Origin: Antedon mediterranea
Taxonomy: Eukaryota > Echinodermata > Crinoidea > Comatulida > Antedonidae
Length of the DNA stretch: 64,000 nucleotides
Direction of reading: 5' to 3'
Assembly: GCF_964355755.1 (NCBI RefSeq)
Contig: NC_092680.1
Coordinates: 935,001-999,000, forward strand
Part shown: one piece after another, positions 11,687 to 24,110 of the stretch
Layout of the letters: every line of letters starts with the position of its first letter
How positions within the stretch are numbered: position 1 is the first letter of the stretch
Made by a program: the position numbers and the translations under genes
The notes under the pieces: generated by a model
Seen by the model: only the letters and a program-made list of their open reading frames with translations
Database searches by the model: none
What the model was told of the DNA's origin: nothing

Positions 11687-13612
11687 CTTCTTGTTGTTTG
11701 CAAAACAGAAAAAACACAACATATATAAGCTTTAGGCCTATAAAGATGATCGGCCACTCCAGTCCAATATGATTGAAGTTTGCAATTCCACTTATACAAT
11801 GCTTATACAATAATTTAAGTCATAAGTGATAATTTTAGGAGCCAACGGCCGCTCATTACGGAATATATCAACCAATTAAACTCACACGTAAGCAAGCACC
11901 CACATAGGCAATTCAATTTTTTTTCTAATGCATTGAATAGTATATAAGAAAAAAATTATATCAATTAACCTCTATATAACTCTTAGAAAATACAATGTGT
12001 AACCTTGCCATTAATTTTCTATTAAACGTGCATGCATGGCTTAACAGCTGTTTAATCTGGGTATAGAACAGTCTCACTGGGAGAGGTGGCCTAGGGGTGA
12101 TGTAGCCTAGGGATGAGGTAGCCTACGGGACAGGTTGCCTTCGGGAGTCACTAACAAGTGTCTATAGGCCTAAGTGTACTTCCAGCCTGTATTGTAGAAC
12201 AAAGGCATCTAGAGGTTGTTTTGTCGCACTTTGTACAAAGTGCGACAGAGACCTAAGATTTGATATAATTATCCTTATCTTTTTTAATATGGGGGGGGGG
12301 GGGGTGGTAATATGATGATTAAAACAAACAAAATCTGCATGGACTATTTGTCATGGTGTCGGCAGAGTATTATATTATATTACCATAATGAGGTAGAATA
12401 ATACATCAACCTTGTTATTTGTTATTTGGACATTATGAAGAAGTACATAAAGTTTTGTTTTGCTTTTGTATAATTTCGTGTAAAATTTCATAAAAATTAT
12501 CTTTACAATAATTATGTGTTTTACAATAATATAATCTTTGGTGTATTAAAGGCAAAAGAATAAATTACGTTTATGTGTTAGGAGGGAGGGTGGTTGTTAA
12601 ATCGTGTAATATAATACCTGTCGTATATAAACTTTTCGTATTTTGTTGTAATAAGTATTGAGCTGTCGTATTTGTAATAAAGTGTGTCTTGTTTGTAACA
12701 CTCTAAATTACCGTTTTATGTTTTTTTTTCAATAGATTACGGCAAAACTGTATAAATATATCATTGTTTGATATTGGGTTAATGTCATGGGTTCAAAGAT
12801 CACAGATGATATAAAAAAATACGACAAAGTTATAAGAAAATTATTACAAAATACGTTATGCAAACTGACACTGACGTTATAGTTATCTTTTCGTATATTG
12901 TAAGTAAATGATTGATAGTGTAACATTTGTATTAATGTATATACGATTGAAGTTAATAGTTTATTAATCAATTATAAACTCCCGAGTGGGTATTAAAGTT
13001 TAAGTACTCTTAACAGCCCTGAAGAGTTGAAGGCACGCGGCGGAGACTCGCGACCAGTCGAGAAAATGTGATGTTGTATCCCACGGCGAAGTGACCTGGG
13101 CTGGTCTTTGCTACCCCGTACGTTGTGGCTGACAAAAGTCGCACTTTTTAACGTGACAACTTCATTGTTGGGCTAAATTAAGGCCTAGAGGCCTACAGCT
13201 AGTCTGGTCTCGGTTCAACAATTGGTAGGTTCTACGATACGATACGTTGTCAAAATTTCGTTTCGCTTGAGATACTTTTAGTATTTCCAACTCAAGTAAA
13301 ACAGTATGAATGAATGTAACTATGACAGTATAAATATTTACTGCGTTAAACATGAAAGAATTTCTAAAAGTCTGCATGAACTACAATACTCTACCAGATG
13401 ATTAATGATAGGAAATCTGTGTGTGGGATTTGCAATATACTTTCGTAAGTTCCTAAAAATGTCTTAGAAGACACACTTATTTTAAAGGCCCTTTATAGCC
13501 TACTGGTATAGGATATCTACTTGTTACGAAGATTTGGAAATCCAATAATAAATTAATAACATAATAAAAATTGAATAACTTTATGGTTCATGAGATGAGA
13601 GTTGAATAATCT
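11687..13612. other. Intergenic DNA with a perfect palindrome and a G-run
   Basis: A 26-bp perfect palindrome lies at 12222-12247 (half-site tgtcgcactttgt). A poly-G tract lies near 12291-12304. At 13015-13150 there is a CpG-containing block (ggcacgcggcggagactcgcg) that I cannot assign. No coding exon recognised. Confidence 0.4.
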
Positions 13613-13872
13613 AAAGAGTTGTTCCCACTAGCGACGCAACGTAACGCAACCTACAGCGTGGTTCCCTCTCTAGCGACGCAACGTAACGCAACCTACGCGA
13701 TGTAAGAAAATTCCCTTCCAATCATTGTTTTTACTCCCGCCTGATTGAAATCAAACCTGCGATGATTGCAGTACTGTTGCGTCGTCGGTTCCCACTTGTG
13801 ATTACGCAATACATCACTTTGCCTCAATACGTCACTGCGTTGCGTTGTGTCGCTAGTGGGAACCACGCTTAA
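13613..13872 (-). mobile_element. MITE-like element, family A, with duplicated end
   Basis: The left end occurs twice: gttcccactagcgacgcaac at 13621 and again (ggttccctctctagcgacg) at about 13659. The rest matches family A through cttgtgattacgcaatacat to cgctagtgggaaccacgctt. This looks like insertion into, or slippage within, an earlier copy. Confidence 0.75.
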
Positions 13873-14267
13873 TCATTACTGTAATTGTAATTTTAAATGG
13901 TTTTATCTATATACACTTGTTTATATATTTTATCAATTGTAGGCCCCTACATCACATACAATTCAGTTTTACTACTTGAATAAACTGAATAAACTGTACC
14001 GGTGGTAAAGAAAAAAAAAGTTTATTAGTAATTCATTAATGCTGCGGGTTTGTCTTATCATAATGCGTAATTAATGAATAATATCTGATGATACAATTCA
14101 GTGGGTGTTTTGCACAGCTTCCACTCCATAACCGTCAATGTAAATATCTTAAGCAATTCTTGTCACTCTTAGAATCTCACCTGTTTCAATAATTCCTATT
14201 ATTTTTAGACGTCAGTAAACAATACATTATCTTTATATTAATGCTACTAAATTGTTCGCGTATTTTA

Positions 14268-14680
14268 CGTATCTCCTTCAAAACCACTGAACAATACGAT
14301 ACGTGCCCACTATTTTACGTATCTCCTCAAAACCACAATACGATACGTGCCCACTATTTTACGTATCTCCTCCAAAACCACTGAACAATACGATACGTGC
14401 CCATTATTTTACGTATCTCCTTCAAAACCACTGAACAATACGGTACGTGCCCATTATTTTACGTATCTCCTTCAAAACCACTGAACAATACGGTACGTGC
14501 CCATTATTTTACGTATCTCCTCCAAAACCACTGAACGATACGTGCCCATTATTTTACGTATCTCCTTCAAAACCTCTGAACGACGTGCCCATTATTTTAC
14601 GTATCTCCTTCAAAACCTCTGAACGACGTGCCCATTATTTTACGTATCTCCTCCAAAACCACTGAACGATACGTGCTCAC
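14268..14680. repeat. About 50-bp tandem repeat, about 9 copies
   Basis: The unit carries ttttacgtatctcctt, caaaaccactgaac and acgatacgtgcccatta. Units vary from about 43 to 52 bp by loss of short segments. The open frame at 14447-14665 is only this repeat. Confidence 0.92.
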
Positions 14681-17600
14681 AGTGGGTACTGTTTATTGAT
14701 GGGCAGCACAAGATAGGCTATGTCACTTTCCTGAATTTTTAGGATAAACACTAATAAAATGCAAAAAAATAGTAATTTTACGTCTCAGCGACCATGTTAC
14801 GTCACACTACGATAACTTACCAATTCATATTTTATCATTAACATGTTTTAATCTGCTGACTGATTGACAGACTTCAACGTGCATGTCCCTCTCATGCACG
14901 TTGTCATTTTCGGAGGCGCACCCCAGATTCATTTCACACAGCACAAAGTCCTATATCTTTCTTTCATTTTGTAGCTTACAGATATTTCAAAGTAAAGGAA
15001 ATACTTCGTGTATAACAAAATTAATGGTCCTAATAGTTCCGAATTGTATTGTTGACAATTTGTTTTTGTTTGTTTAATAATTTGTCAGGGGCCGGGAAGA
15101 GTGCGCATATACTTGATCATGCCATGCGAATTAGTATTTAGGCAGACAAACCGTGCGGATCACGGATTACTGGTAGACCACAATTTAATTACAAAAGTAG
15201 CAAGTAGGTAACAAATCTCCCATACAAAAAAAAATTGCAAAATATCAAAACCAGTGAAATAAAATAAAATTAACAATTCGTGTTTCCGCAGCAATGTTTT
15301 TTTCATTCGATTTTTGTCCACTTTTTAAATTTGTTTTCAGATAGGTCGTAAAGTCTTGAGTTCACTGTATGTGTATGCACATACAAATTGGTATCTTGAT
15401 AAAGTTGTTGATAAGTAGGGGCCTCGAACCTCGTAAAAAATCTAGGGGCCTATATAAGCCTAACTAACTAAAAATTAATAAGTAATGCAAACATGCTCTT
15501 TGATATTTTGTTTTTTAGCATCATTTATTCTAATCAATCCATGCTATAATTAGTGAGGTTTTTTTTCTCAATATATTTTATTGAATCGTTTAAGGATTAT
15601 TAACTTTTTTATTTGAAATTCATTTTCCAATACTGATTTCACTGACCTATAGAGTTTGAAATGGATACACAACAAAATCAATGTAAACTACTTTAAGTGG
15701 CGTAACTTGATAGGTTAAGTCTGTAACATTAAAACAATGGCTGGAACTGTAAAGCTTTGTTGTTTTATGCAATATTCCAATAACCTTTGTCTTTATTGTT
15801 TCGTAAACAGTTATAAAACTATCGTTTTTCAATATTTAACATTGTTTGTGGTTTAACCATCGGCTTAATGTTTCACTTATAACAATTGATTATTGTAATT
15901 GACCTATATGCCTAACAAGTTAAGACAATACTAAATACGATGGGATTTAAATCGACTGTTTCAATTTATTTGCGTTCTAAAGTTATTTATTTGCGTTTCT
16001 CATGTTCGCACAGGTTTTGAATTTTGGCCTAACACAGTACGGTGTTTAATCAATTAATTAGGCCTAATCGAAAATCACCACATGTTTAAGCAACTACATT
16101 CTGACTTTACGTCTCCGGCAGCATACCATTTCGGTATCGGTTCAAAATAATTTAAATTGGGAGAGGGGGAGGGGGAGGTATAGCTCTACTTATCAGAAGG
16201 GAGCTGCGGTTACGGTATCAAATCATAGAAAATCGCCACAAGTTCAAGAAGTTTACTTCTCCTTTTACCTCCATGGGCCATCCTATGATCCCGACCGGTT
16301 AGATCAAGACACAACTTTGCGCTGATTATTAGCTGCATTATGGAAGTATGTTTCCATACGTGTTTGATCCAAAAAATGACTGGGGTTATAATGTTTAGCG
16401 CTTAGAGAAGCTTGCTTGTAGAGAATGACAAAATAAAACGGTAAGGCGCTCTACTCATAAGAATGTACTGGGCACCATATCATTCGAAAAACTTTAATTA
16501 ACGCATTTAACCAAACCAATTTTTGGGGCTCACTATTAGTTGATTGAATATTATATTGTTTCGAAGTAATTAAGGTTGTCAAATAGGCTAAACAAGGTGG
16601 TTTGTTTGTCGGTGTTTGTTGCCAATTTAAAAATTGGTTTGAAACCCTGCTGAATTATTATTTAAAAATAAAACAAAGATATCATGTCTTAACAACTTGA
16701 ATATTGCGGGTATAGGATTTGATGTTGGATCGTATTTCATTCAACCACCGAGGAGCACAAATGACTGTCATTAAAAAAAAATCATTTGACTTTCATGTGT
16801 GTAGATTAATTAGTTAAAATTGATTTAAATAACGAATTACTCTGGTATACAATCTGGTATATAATCTACAAGTAAACATGAACGCACTGTTTTCCATATC
16901 GGTTGTCGATAATGATTTCTTTGTGATTTACTCTTTGTAGTAATAATTTAGAATTAATTCACTTTAAATATATTTTAATTTACGATGTGACAGTTGACGC
17001 AGGCCATGCCTATTACACGCTTTCGTCTGCAAAAACGCATTTTTTTCGCACACAAATCAATGTGAATAATTATAAATAACTTAGCCATAACAGCAACCTT
17101 TTTAAAAGTGATCCAATATAATAATTTATCTGAGGACCAAAGAAAACAACGAACACCAAATTAGCAACACCACAGTTGCTCTTTTACACGAAAAAATCAG
17201 AATATCTCCATAGTATAAATAATCATAATTAGACGAAAAATATATTAAATTACAAGATTTCTACAATTTGTATATATTTAAAATTGTATTATTTATGGAG
17301 GCCTAACATAATTAAAAAATTTAATAAGTTTCTGATTTACATTAATGATGGTCCTGTTCGTATAATATGCCTGTATAATAATTGTTTTTTTTTTCTTTTT
17401 AGAGCAGGATGTTGTATGCGATGCACGTATGGTGAAAGGTATGCTAAAATTAGTATGTTAAGAAATGATTATGTTTAAGAAAATTAACACGCTAAAAAAT
17501 TAATACGCTATTGTGAATGTTCATGCGTATTATATATAGACAAGGTATAGTACTGTGATTTATAGGCCTATCACTTTCTGTGGCTCCTTGGGGTGTATTT

Positions 17601-17819
17601 CATTATTGCATTGATATTAAACGTGTACATAATGTCTTTTGTCGTTAGTAAATAAGTACTCGACCTTATATAGTTTGCAGAATTAATTTTTAAGAAGTCA
17701 TATGGCATTTTATGCTTTTATGGCTTTTATGTTTATTATGCTTACAATTTGCCTCTTTCAATAAAAAAAAAATTTGCTGATTTATTTTATATATTTATTC
17801 CTTTCAGTGAAGCATAAAA
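14681..17819. other. AT-rich intergenic DNA
   Basis: No gene, RNA or repeat family supported. Short open frames (for example 14883-15077 and 17284-17478) have no coding signature. Confidence 0.4.
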
Positions 17820-17937
17820 GAGCACTGGTGAGATACAAGAGCACTGGTGAGGTACAAGAGCACTGGTGAGATACAAGAGCACTGGTGAGATACAAGAGCA
17901 CTGGTGAGATACAAGAGCACTGGTGAGATACAAGAGC
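17820..17937. repeat. 19-bp tandem repeat, about 6 copies
   Basis: Unit gagcactggtgagatacaa, with one copy reading gaggtacaa. The reverse open frame across it is a by-product. Confidence 0.95.
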
Positions 17938-18437
17938 TTTCATTGAGGTATTTTTAAACAAAATTATTAATACCAATAATTCATAACAAAGGTTTATTTT
18001 TGCGACTAATTTAAAAATAGTTTTCGTTTTATATTTAATCTATTAATTACTTTACATTTATTGAGTAAAGTTTTATAACTAATATAGTTTAAAACATCTG
18101 TAGACGCCGGAATTTGCTTGTGCTATTTATAGATTTAGTTTCGACTCAAATGTAAGGGCGAGTCATGCTTTACTATTGTTTAGCGTTTAGTTTTGACCGA
18201 CATGCCTCATTAGATGCACGCGAACGCCACACATCAGTACGCCTTACCAACTGGCCTAACTACAACCCATTTCTTGTTAGATTGTATTGGTTAGACTATT
18301 GTTATTCAGTTTTGTGACTTATCACAATTACGACAAATCCGTATCGATTTAGACTACCAACAGGAGCGCATGTAAGGACACAACGCCAGATGAAAACGTA
18401 CGCCTATTGTTCGAAAGTTACGATATACGAACACCGA

Positions 18438-19241
18438 CGTTTATACATAGACTTATATAGACCTACTATACTATATAATTCGTTTATACATAGACTTATA
18501 TAGACCTACTATACTATATAATTCGTTTATGCATAGACTTATATAGACCTACTATACTATATAATTCGTTTATGCATAGACTTATATAGACCTACTATAC
18601 TATATAATTCGTTTATGCATAGACTTATATAGACCTACTATACTATATAATTCTTTTATGCATAGACTTATATAGACCTACTATACTATATAATTCGTTT
18701 ATGCATAGACTTATATAGACCTACTATACTATATAATTCGTTTATACATAGACTTATATAGACCTACTATACTATATAATTCGTTTATACATAGACTTAT
18801 ATAGACCTACTATACTATATAATTCTTTTATGCATAGACTTATATAGACCTACTATACTATATAATTCGTTTATACATAGACTTATATAGACCTACTATA
18901 CTATATAATTCGTTTATGCATAGACTTATATAGACCTACTATACTATATAATTCGTTTATGCATAGACTTATATAGACCTACTATACTATATAATTCGTT
19001 TATGCATAGACTTATATAGACCTACTATACTATATAATTCGTTTATGCATAGACTTATATAGACCTACTATACTATATAATTCGTTTATACATAGACTTA
19101 TATAGACCTACTATACTATATAATTCGTTTGTACATAGACTTATATAGACCTACTATACTATATAATTCGTTTATGCATAGACTTATATAGACCTACTAT
19201 ACTATATAATTCGTTTATGCATAGACTTATATAGACCTACA
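18438..19241. repeat. 43-bp minisatellite, about 18-19 copies
   Basis: The unit runs cgtttatgcatagacttata then tagacctactatactatataatt. Variants: tttatacatag versus tttatgcatag, and a few ttcttttatg. The last unit breaks down into tagacctacatagacctat. Confidence 0.97.
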
Positions 19242-19580
19242 TAGACCTATATAATAATAATATAATTCGAGTGTGAATTAGAAACTACTATCGGTCGCTA
19301 ACCTTAAATCACGTCTGAACTGAGTTCGCACGTTTTTAAATCCGTCATCTGCGGCCGGATCGTAGTTTTTCGCAAACGTTCTTATAACTGAGTATTAAAT
19401 ACGTAATATATTACCTTTTTTTGCTACATTATTATATGTTTGTTATTGAATAATGTGTAGGTAAGTTTGGAGCTATTTGATTAATATTATAAAAAAATCT
19501 CTTATACACGGATTTTTTTTTGAACGTGTAAAATCACTCTTTATGGTTTTGTACGTACATAATAAATAAATATAATAATA

Positions 19581-19687
19581 GTTTATTAATTTAGTGTATA
19601 CTCTTATATTTATTAATTTAGTGTATACTCTTAAGTTTATTAATTTAGTGTATACTCTTAAGTTTATTAATTTAGTGTATACTCTTA
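19581..19687. repeat. 28-29-bp tandem repeat, about 4 copies
   Basis: Unit tttattaatttagtgtatac plus tcttaag; the first copies differ in the last few bases. Confidence 0.92.
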
Positions 19688-21113
19688 CTATTCTACGACC
19701 TTTGTAAGAACATAGAAACCAGCATGCTGGAATAGTACCAGTAACCTACACTTTACAATTATAATTATAGTTACATTATATTTTAAATTTTATTTCTTTA
19801 AAAAATCGATTAAAAAAAAAATTAGCGATAAAACCGGATGGAAGAAACATTTTAAAAAGATAAACCAGATAGGACTAAGTGGTCAGAAAACAAATTCATG
19901 ACCAATAGTCAATTGTTGATTTGACCACTTGATCCATGATTTGAGCTCTAGACAAAATAATGTTTGGCCACGCGCTAAGAAATTGAATAGGCCTACACGT
20001 TATTAATTAGAAATCGGTTGATTAATGATTAAGAGGGCGTAAAAAGCCGGAGGGGTTGAGCACGCTCCAGCACCAATAAGTACCGGTAGGTATTTTAAAC
20101 GGGCTTTAAAAATCCATGTTAAATAATTGAATTATAAGTAGGCCTACAGTTGAATCGTTTTGCAGTGCGGCGGCGGCGGCGGCGTTTTGCAGGTGTTGTG
20201 GTACAGTGTGCGGACGACAAACAAAAACTGAAACATATATCAAATATAATAATGTGACAACTAACACTGCTAAATGCTCAGCTATTGGTTGTTAATAGTA
20301 CAAATACAATCGTTACTTGTTGATGTATCACAATCATTTCGCTTCGCGTGACTGCCTGTATCCCCGTGGAATAATCCTTGTTACGGCGACACGTGCGAAC
20401 TGTACTGTTAGCTATGTCCACCTTCTCGTCCCAAAACAACCGGCGCAGTGCTTGTCGCGTGTCGTCTATTGTTTCCAGGCCTAGTTTAGTAGAAGTTAGT
20501 CAGCAGGTTCCTCACAGTTTGTACACTTTTTGCTAGTTGAATGTCAACTATTAAAATTGCCCTTATTAACTTGACCCAATGTTACTATGCTCAAAAACGG
20601 AAATAAAATGTGTGATAGTGTTCACTGGTATTGTGATGGGAATCGTATAGAGGAAACAAAATACAATGCCGTTTTAATTACATAATTCGAATAAGATGCG
20701 TTCAAGATTATCGCTTTCCAGAATAAAATTGTCTGACTTCGATATTTAATTTTTTTTTTTATTATACTAAACACTGAAGGTTTTAGATCAATCTTTCTCT
20801 TCCATTTTTCTAACTATCGCAAAATAAAAAAGGATTACACGGTAATGAACTTTTCAACTAAAAAAAATAACAATAAAGACACTGTGCAGCAAGCTCAGCG
20901 TCGTCGACTACAGAATCAATAATTCTGCTATTCGTTTTCAATCAAAGTAACATCCCTCTTTCTAGTACTTCTCCTCGATTTAATTTTGAAATAATACCAC
21001 TAAGTATTACTTATATTCTTGCTTTGTCTCATCTTTGTGGTTTAGCCTAGGCCTACTTTTTTTTTTTTATATGTTTTTATTTCGACCGCGATTTTTGTCT
21101 GAAAATACAAAAT

Positions 21114-21200
21114 CAAGTAGTATACGTATGAAACGCCATATGCGCCAAAATATTTATCTTTTTACTAATATTAAGACAAAACTCCGTCTGGAACCCAGAC
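21114..21200 (+). mobile_element. Family D short interspersed repeat
   Basis: agtagtatacgtatgaaacg, then ccatatgcgcc, ttaagacaaaactcc and ctggaacccagac. Related copies lie at 34891-34966, 38329-38413 and, inverted, 42483-42575. Confidence 0.7.
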
Positions 21201-21594
21201 AAGGGAGTGCATAGTGTCGTGGGCTAAATGTTACTGTGAATCATACTATGACATCGGCGGCCTCACGAGAGTTGGTGAAGTTGAGTGATGGTATGTGGGG
21301 TTATTTTTTACTGTAATTTATCTCATGGTTTAACAGATTCACATAGAACTAAATATATCTACTATTTGTGTAATGCACTATCCACATAGGAGCTTCTGTA
21401 ATAATCTACGAAACGGTAAACCACATACTCACATCTCCTGCAATCAGTTTCCTTTTGTTTTGTTTTTTGTAGGTTCGACCCACTTTTATTTCCGCATCAG
21501 TAAAAAATATTCATTTACAATGCATTGCACTTGATGTTAATGGAATAGTATAATGCAAATAAATCTGGCAATCATTTTCCAATGAACCAACATA

Positions 21595-21703
21595 AGCGTA
21601 ATAACGGTGATGCTATGTACCTATTGATAAGCGTAATAACGGTGATGCTATGTACCTATTGATAAGCGTAATAACGGTGATGCTATGTACCTATTGATAA
21701 GCT
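21595..21703. repeat. 35-bp tandem repeat, 3 copies
   Basis: Unit gcgtaataacggtgatgcta followed by tgtacctattgataa; the copies look identical. Confidence 0.95.
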
Positions 21704-22299
21704 TCCCAAAAGTTTCAAATATTCTATTATTAGGGGGCGCGCGGTATACATTTTATATCTGTACGCGTGAACTTTCTATCAATTGGAACTAAATACAGCC
21801 AGGAAAATAGTACCTTCCTTATATAAATTACAAACGTGTGGGGCCTAATGGTAATATTAATAATATAAATAAAATGTAAGACTAAAAACTCTCAGTAATA
21901 AGTAGTCTCAGTAAAAATTATTATTATTCCAAAAATTCCAAAATCATTCATGTTACCTGAAATATTAATATCCCTTTGCCTGAAACAAGTGTTGTCAAAT
22001 CCTTAGAGGGCGCTGTGTACTTAAAAATTAACAAGAATATAATTTGATAACTAAACAAGGCCTGTCTGATATTTTATAATTTTAAAGAAAAAGAAAAATC
22101 TTTGTAGTAAGCGCAAATTCATTCAGGAATTTAGGTTACCTAAAACGGATATTGCTGAAAATAATCACGAACAAAAAAGTATCACGGAGAAATAGGCCTA
22201 TGAACTAGTTTATCAAACACGTCACAAATAGGCCTATGAAAAAACAATTTTTGTTTGTGTTTATATTATCTTTATTTTAAAATAAATGTTAACTTTTTT

Positions 22300-22420
22300 G
22301 TTTAACCAGTTGTCAAGCACTTACTTGCTACGTTTCGGCTATTTTCAGTAGCCTTTGGTCACACAAATGACGTTGACATGATGTTCTGTCAAGTAAGTAC
22401 TTGACAACTGGTTTAACACA
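22300..22420. mobile_element. Short inverted-repeat element (about 120 bp)
   Basis: The ends aaccagttgtcaagcactta and agtacttgacaactggttt are inverted repeats around an 80-bp core. No ORF. It is consistent with a MITE or solo TIR pair. Confidence 0.6.
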
Positions 22421-22979
22421 TTTTATTTTTAAATATCCATTTGAAACCAGATAAAAGAAATTGAGAATATATTATCTTTTTTTATTATTAAAGTTACATT
22501 TTAAAACTGTTTTATTTTAGGTCTAACTTATGATTGATTTACTATCAATCACTCAGATCAAATCAAATCAACATTTATTTTGTTCAAATCACGTTTATTG
22601 GAAATTTTTATTGAACTGAATAGATCCATTTAGGTTGCTAAATTGGTAAATTCTGCTATTTTTCATTCGATTTACAGTACATCCACCAACATGTTGTTTT
22701 TGGAAAATTTAATTGAGGTAAATATATTTATTTAGATATGTTGCTATTTTGTTTAGAAATATTAAATTTTAATTATAGGGTAAATAGTTTTTGATGCATC
22801 GGTTTTGAATATCATTGTAGGATTCCAGCGCTATATCAAAATTAATCAACTTATCATGTTCTTGGATCCACATTGTTATACCCCTATCATTGGTATAATG
22901 TAGTAATATTCATTCATGCTTAGATAGGTTATACTTTCGTTTTCATAGCCTTTGGCATTTCAATATCTTGCGATTTAAT

Positions 22980-23461
22980 ACGTCAGTTTTTGCATGACAC
23001 AGCGGGGGAAGACGTGTAAAGAGCACTTGACTACTGCATCGATTTGTATCTTGGGTGTCACGATGCATTCACTACCATGCTGTGTTGACCGTAGAAGGAA
23101 TGTCACATAGAACTAACGTAAGGAGGAGGAGAAGTTGCTGATCCACTGATGAAGACAGGCAAACTAACTACAGCCTACCTATCATCAATATTAATTAATG
23201 ATGATGATGTTATTTTAGTCAAAGGCAAGCAAGACAATTTCAAATTATACTATATTGGATTGGATATTTTATTTGGACATAGCCTATAAGGAGTTATTTT
23301 TAGAATGAAGTTGACTAACGGGTTGCAAAGGTTGTTTGATGCATATGTTCTAACATTGGTTATGTTTTAGCATAGGTATAATACTATACCATAATAAGAT
23401 ACATGGACATCGGATGTCTTAATTTAACTCTTCGAGATGAAATAGAAGCTGTTGAATCATC
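22980..23461 (+). other. Likely promoter/5' UTR region of bark
   Basis: Non-repetitive sequence immediately upstream of the bark start codon. It contains no competing ORF. The AG at 23447 (aatagaag) could be an acceptor for an upstream UTR exon. No TATA box or initiator is clear enough to call. Confidence 0.25.
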
Positions 23462-24110
23462 ATGAAAAGAATACCTAGAATTATAATTGTTTGTTTGTTA
23501 GCCGGTTTTGTAACAAGTGGATTTAGTAGCACCATTAGCAGCTTTGAGGAGCTTGGCGGTAAACTTACTCAAAATACTACTTTAAATGATTCATCAAGCG
23601 CATATACAGTTTCCAATACTTTGGAAATTTTAAGAAATGTAACTTTAACTATAGAACCGGGGTGCCGGCTACAATTTCAAAATGGAACTGGAATATCTGT
23701 TAGGGGAAGTTTAGTCGTTCTGGGTACCACTGAAAACCGAGTTGTATTTGAACCGATTGAAAGTGTTTCTGCAGCTTCGAAGCATAAAACGGTTGCAGCT
23801 GATATTAAGCTTAAAGGTGGAGCATCTCCGAATGAAGGGCGGTTAGAAATGTATTTAGACGACGGGCGATGGGCGTCGGTTTGTAGCGCTAGTTGGGACG
23901 ATGTTGTAGATTCGAGCCTAGCGTGCCGCCTATTAGGCTACACTGCAGGTGTAATGCATCCAGTTGTCATTGATGACGATGAATATTGGCTTGACACAGA
24001 AAATGATTGGTTGGCAGATTTTAATTGTTATGGCAACGAGACTTCCTTCAGAGATTGTGCAACAGAGAGTAAAGATTATGGCTCTTATTATGTATTTGAT
24101 AATAATGAAT
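23462..24110 (+). CDS. bark: bark exon 1: signal peptide, beta-helix leader, most of SRCR1
   Basis: It begins MKRIPRIIIVCLLAGF, a clean hydrophobic signal peptide. The leader holds LGGKL and LTIEPGCRLQF, a motif that recurs in exons 4 and 5. The SRCR domain starts near VAADIKLKGG and carries GRLEMYLDDGRWASVC and ACRLLGY. The donor is gt at 24111, leaving one base of a Cys codon (phase 1). Confidence 0.93.

Larger units (their letters stand above)
19242..22300. other. Intergenic DNA with small repeats
   Basis: Holds a 28-29-bp repeat (19581-19687), a (cgg)n run near 20167-20182, one family D element (21114-21200) and a 35-bp triplication (21595-21703). A 40-codon frame at about 20415 (MSTFSSQNNRRSACRVSS) sits in CpG-rich sequence and could belong to an exon; evidence is too weak to call. 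Confidence 0.35.

Noticed and set aside
14447-14665. 72-codon open frame with repeated ILRISFKT
   Set aside because: Encoded by the 50-bp tandem repeat.
20410-20535. Short frame MSTFSSQNNRRSACRVSS in CpG-rich DNA
   Set aside because: Could be a first exon, but only 40 codons, no recognised family, and no certain donor; not annotated as a gene.
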